This document shows, in pieces, positions 62,341 to 64,000 of a DNA stretch of 64,000 nt (its first letter is position 1; each line of letters opens with the position of its first letter). The notes below the pieces were generated by a model. That model was not told the origin of the DNA. It did no database searches and saw nothing but the letters and a program-made list of their open reading frames with translations. Made by a program: the position numbers and the translations under genes. The stretch is from CAZWCE01 sp964632505 (GTDB lineage Bacteria; Planctomycetota; Planctomycetia; Pirellulales; Thermoguttaceae). The stretch covers positions 124,001 to 188,000 of the forward strand of contig CAZWCE010000001.1 in the NCBI GenBank assembly GCA_964632505.1, read 5' to 3'.

Positions 62341-62436
62341 AGGAAGGGAAGTGCCTGGGGGAACATCACTGCCGACGGCGCCCCGTTTTCGGCATGCAAC
62401 GTCCGGGAAGAAACCTACAGCCAACGGGAGACGAGG

Positions 62437-63036
62437 ATGGCCATCTCATTTCATTGCCCTTCGTGCAATCGCCGCATCGGGGTGGCGGACACCGCCGCGG
62501 GAAAAAAAGCGAAATGCCCTTACTGTCAACATGTCTCGACGGTGCCGGCCGGCGACGCTTCCGACGCTTCCGACGCTTCCGAGAAGCCGCGCGAGGAGGA
62601 GGCATCCCCCTCCGCCGATGAAGGTCCCCCCCGGCCTGAATCCGCCTCTGCCGGGCCACCGCCTCCCCCGCCCCCTCAAGGCGAACCGCCCCGGTCGCCG
62701 TACGACTCGCCGGAACATTTCTCCGACCCGAACGCCGGTTCGAGCCCTTTTCAAGTGGGAACTCCCGGGAAGCCGAAGCCGCCGATGCCGCACTCCCCGA
62801 CCATGACGATCGTCGTCTCGGTTCTGATCGCTTTCTTCTGCTGCCAGCCGCTGGGGATCGCGTCGGTCGTGCTGGCCATCCTCGGCTACACCTCCTATGA
62901 CAGCGGGAAATACGAGGACGCCGCCAATTACATCCGCTGGGCGATGCGACTGAACTACATCGCGATCCTCTGCGGGGTTGTCTTGATCATGTCGTGGTTC
63001 GGCATAATCGCCTTGTCGACCGTGGCGGGAGTATGA
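62437..63036 (+). CDS. Zinc ribbon plus CD225/dispanin-like membrane protein
   Basis: A 199-residue protein. The N-terminus is a zinc ribbon (FHCPSCNRRI...AKCPYCQ). A proline-rich, low-complexity linker runs about 40-115. The C-terminal domain has two hydrophobic segments with the dispanin signature SVLIAFFCCQPLGIASVVLAILGYTSYDSGKYEDAANYIRWAMRLNYIAILCGVVLIM, matching the CD225 pattern of a helix, a cytoplasmic loop with SGKYEDA and a second helix. Its stop overlaps the start of the DUF2752 gene. Confidence 0.85.
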   Translation: MAISFHCPSCNRRIGVADTAAGKKAKCPYCQHVSTVPAGDASDASDASEKPREEEASPSADEGPPRPESASAGPPPPPPPQGEPPRSPYDSPEHFSDPNAGSSPFQVGTPGKPKPPMPHSPTMTIVVSVLIAFFCCQPLGIASVVLAILGYTSYDSGKYEDAANYIRWAMRLNYIAILCGVVLIMSWFGIIALSTVAGV

Positions 63037-63512
63037 TGTCCGAGCACGACGCTCCCCACCATCCGGAACCGGTCGATGCGGTCCCGGCGCCTCGGAGGGA
63101 CGCCCCGCCTCGGCGCTGGTGGCCGCTGATCGTGGTCGTGGCGGCGATCCTTTTCGCCGGCGTGGCGGTCTACCTGAAAAACCCCGAAGGCGAGGCCCTT
63201 TTCCCCAAGTGCGTCTTCCACTCGGCCACGGGCCTGCACTGCCCCGGATGCGGAACGGCCCGGGCCTTGCATCACCTGCTCCACGGGCGATTCCTCTTGG
63301 CGTTGAACTACAACGTCCTCGCCGTCACCTTGCTGCCGGTGCTCCTGCTGTGTGTTCTTGCGGACCTGACGACCCGGACATGCGGCGTTCGCAATCCGAT
63401 TCCCCCGCTCTCGTTGCGAATCGCCCTGGCGGTGGTCGCGGTGCTGTTGATCTTCGGCATCCTTCGGAATCTTCCCTTCTGGCCGTGGCTCCTGCTGGCC
63501 CCGCCGACGTAG
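63033..63512 (+). CDS. DUF2752 membrane protein
   Basis: A 159-residue protein with three hydrophobic segments. The family motif CVFHSATGLHCPGCGTARALHHLLHGRFLLALNYNVLAV is intact with its Cys pair. Family function is unknown. ATGA overlap with the preceding CD225-type gene makes co-translation likely, so these two may act as one membrane unit; zinc-ribbon/CD225 plus DUF2752 is a plausible bacterial pair. Confidence 0.92.
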   Translation: MMSEHDAPHHPEPVDAVPAPRRDAPPRRWWPLIVVVAAILFAGVAVYLKNPEGEALFPKCVFHSATGLHCPGCGTARALHHLLHGRFLLALNYNVLAVTLLPVLLLCVLADLTTRTCGVRNPIPPLSLRIALAVVAVLLIFGILRNLPFWPWLLLAPPT

Positions 63513-63531
63513 AAACGCTTTGGGCATGTTC

Positions 63532-64000
63532 TCAATACGATTGCACACCGCAGGAGGAGGGGGTCCAGTTGCAGTAACACGGTTCCAGCCCGTTGCCCGA
63601 GGCCCAATGGAGGTCGATGTCGGTAATGCTGACCGGAAGCGACAGACTCGATTTGAGCCCACTTTTGTAGAAGTGTGCCGTGTAGACGCCCGGGACGGTC
63701 GCGATCACCTCGATGTAGTAATGGGTGGCGTCGAGTTCGTTGATGCGGATTTCCAGCCGCGTCTCGTCGCCACCGGGATCGCAGGGCAAGGTCTGGCTGT
63801 TGTATGGATAGGGCGAACTTGGTCCTCCAAGGATATAGTGCCCCTCTTCCTGAAACGGGACATCCCAATAATCGGAGGACCAGTCGGTGCAGGTGAAACC
63901 GCTCTCGCCGGCGAAAGTCACCCGGAGATAGGCCGGGGCGGTGATCCCCGATCCGGGATACAGTTCGTCGCTGCCGGAACTGGAGGAACTGGTCGCGGAG
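63532..64000 (-). CDS. Partial gene: Ser-rich, probably exported protein
   Basis: The 3' end of a gene running off the right edge. About 155 residues are visible, beginning with Ser-rich SATSSSSSGSDELYPGSG, then a beta-rich, Cys-containing domain (FAGESGFTCTDWSSDYWDVPFQEEGHYILGG, ... GLEPCYCNWTPSSCGVQ). No family is recognised. The in-frame GTG near 63921 is internal, not a start. Composition suggests an extracellular or surface protein. It converges on the DUF2752 gene. Confidence 0.7.
   Translation of the reverse strand, partial: SATSSSSSGSDELYPGSGITAPAYLRVTFAGESGFTCTDWSSDYWDVPFQEEGHYILGGPSSPYPYNSQTLPCDPGGDETRLEIRINELDATHYYIEVIATVPGVYTAHFYKSGLKSSLSLPVSITDIDLHWASGNGLEPCYCNWTPSSCGVQSY

Noticed and set aside
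1..64000. Search for tRNA or rRNA genes, CRISPR arrays, insertion sequences, phage genes or attachment sites
   Set aside because: No cloverleaf with a GTTCRANNC arm, no regularly spaced repeats, no transposase or integrase motifs and no flanking duplications were seen. The window reads as core chromosome.

Overview
The window looks like a contiguous piece of a Planctomycetota chromosome, most likely of the Pirellulales type. This is inferred from gene content and base composition only. The DNA is GC-rich with strong third-position GC, so long shadow ORFs run opposite many real genes. Planctomycete-like features include a very long SecA (1241 aa), SpoVG fused to a zinc ribbon and placed next to ispE, a short sigma-70-like protein with only the N-terminal part, a two-CNNM-gene pair, secreted EF-hand and Gly/Arg-rich proteins, a GspE/F/G set, two Amt/PII pairs, and zinc-ribbon/CD225 and DUF2752 membrane proteins. 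KdtA indicates a lipopolysaccharide-type outer envelope.

Layout. 1-5.2 kb: a multi-PAS hybrid histidine kinase, then a minus-strand sigma-like protein, a tiny membrane protein and an HNH endonuclease. 5.6-8.8 kb: an orphan ParA, QueF and SerA with its terminator. 9.0-13.1 kb: two divergent receiver-only response regulators, PgsA, a CPBP protease and a small conserved-looking protein. 13.1-18.4 kb (minus): M20 dipeptidase, SerS and two translationally coupled CNNM/CorC-type membrane proteins. 19.2-22.7 kb: ClpS and TadA facing a UDP-sugar pyrophosphorylase/mannose-1-phosphate guanylyltransferase pair. 23.5-28.6 kb: SecA and KdtA. 28.8-37.1 kb (minus): IspE-SpoVG, a TIM-barrel sugar isomerase-like protein, a cupin/phosphomannose isomerase-like protein, thioredoxin, a secreted alpha/alpha-barrel protein and a periplasmic adaptor with a Lys/Glu-rich linker. 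38-40.6 kb: a GNAT protein and two Hsp20 genes. 40.6-47.2 kb: two Amt-PII operons and a NifA-like sigma-54 activator. 47.4-47.5 kb: a candidate small RNA. 47.5-49.6 kb: FolC plus a secreted protein. 49.8-55 kb: a three-gene ABC export operon. 55.2-58.9 kb: GspE-GspF-GspG. 59.5-64 kb: a Spy-like protein, an EF-hand protein, zinc-ribbon/CD225 and DUF2752 proteins, and a partial gene at the right edge.

The most interesting signals lie between genes. A consensus sigma-54 promoter with two palindromic upstream sites precedes the hsp20 pair, suggesting enhancer-dependent control of small heat-shock proteins. A second good sigma-54 promoter precedes amt2, with three copies of an RACRTTTTTGTC element in the divergent region shared with the NifA-like gene. 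Both PII proteins lack the tyrosine that is uridylylated in enterobacteria, so nitrogen signalling here probably runs by effector binding plus the NifA-like activator. Downstream of that activator lies a promoter-hairpin-terminator unit that looks like an undescribed structured small RNA.
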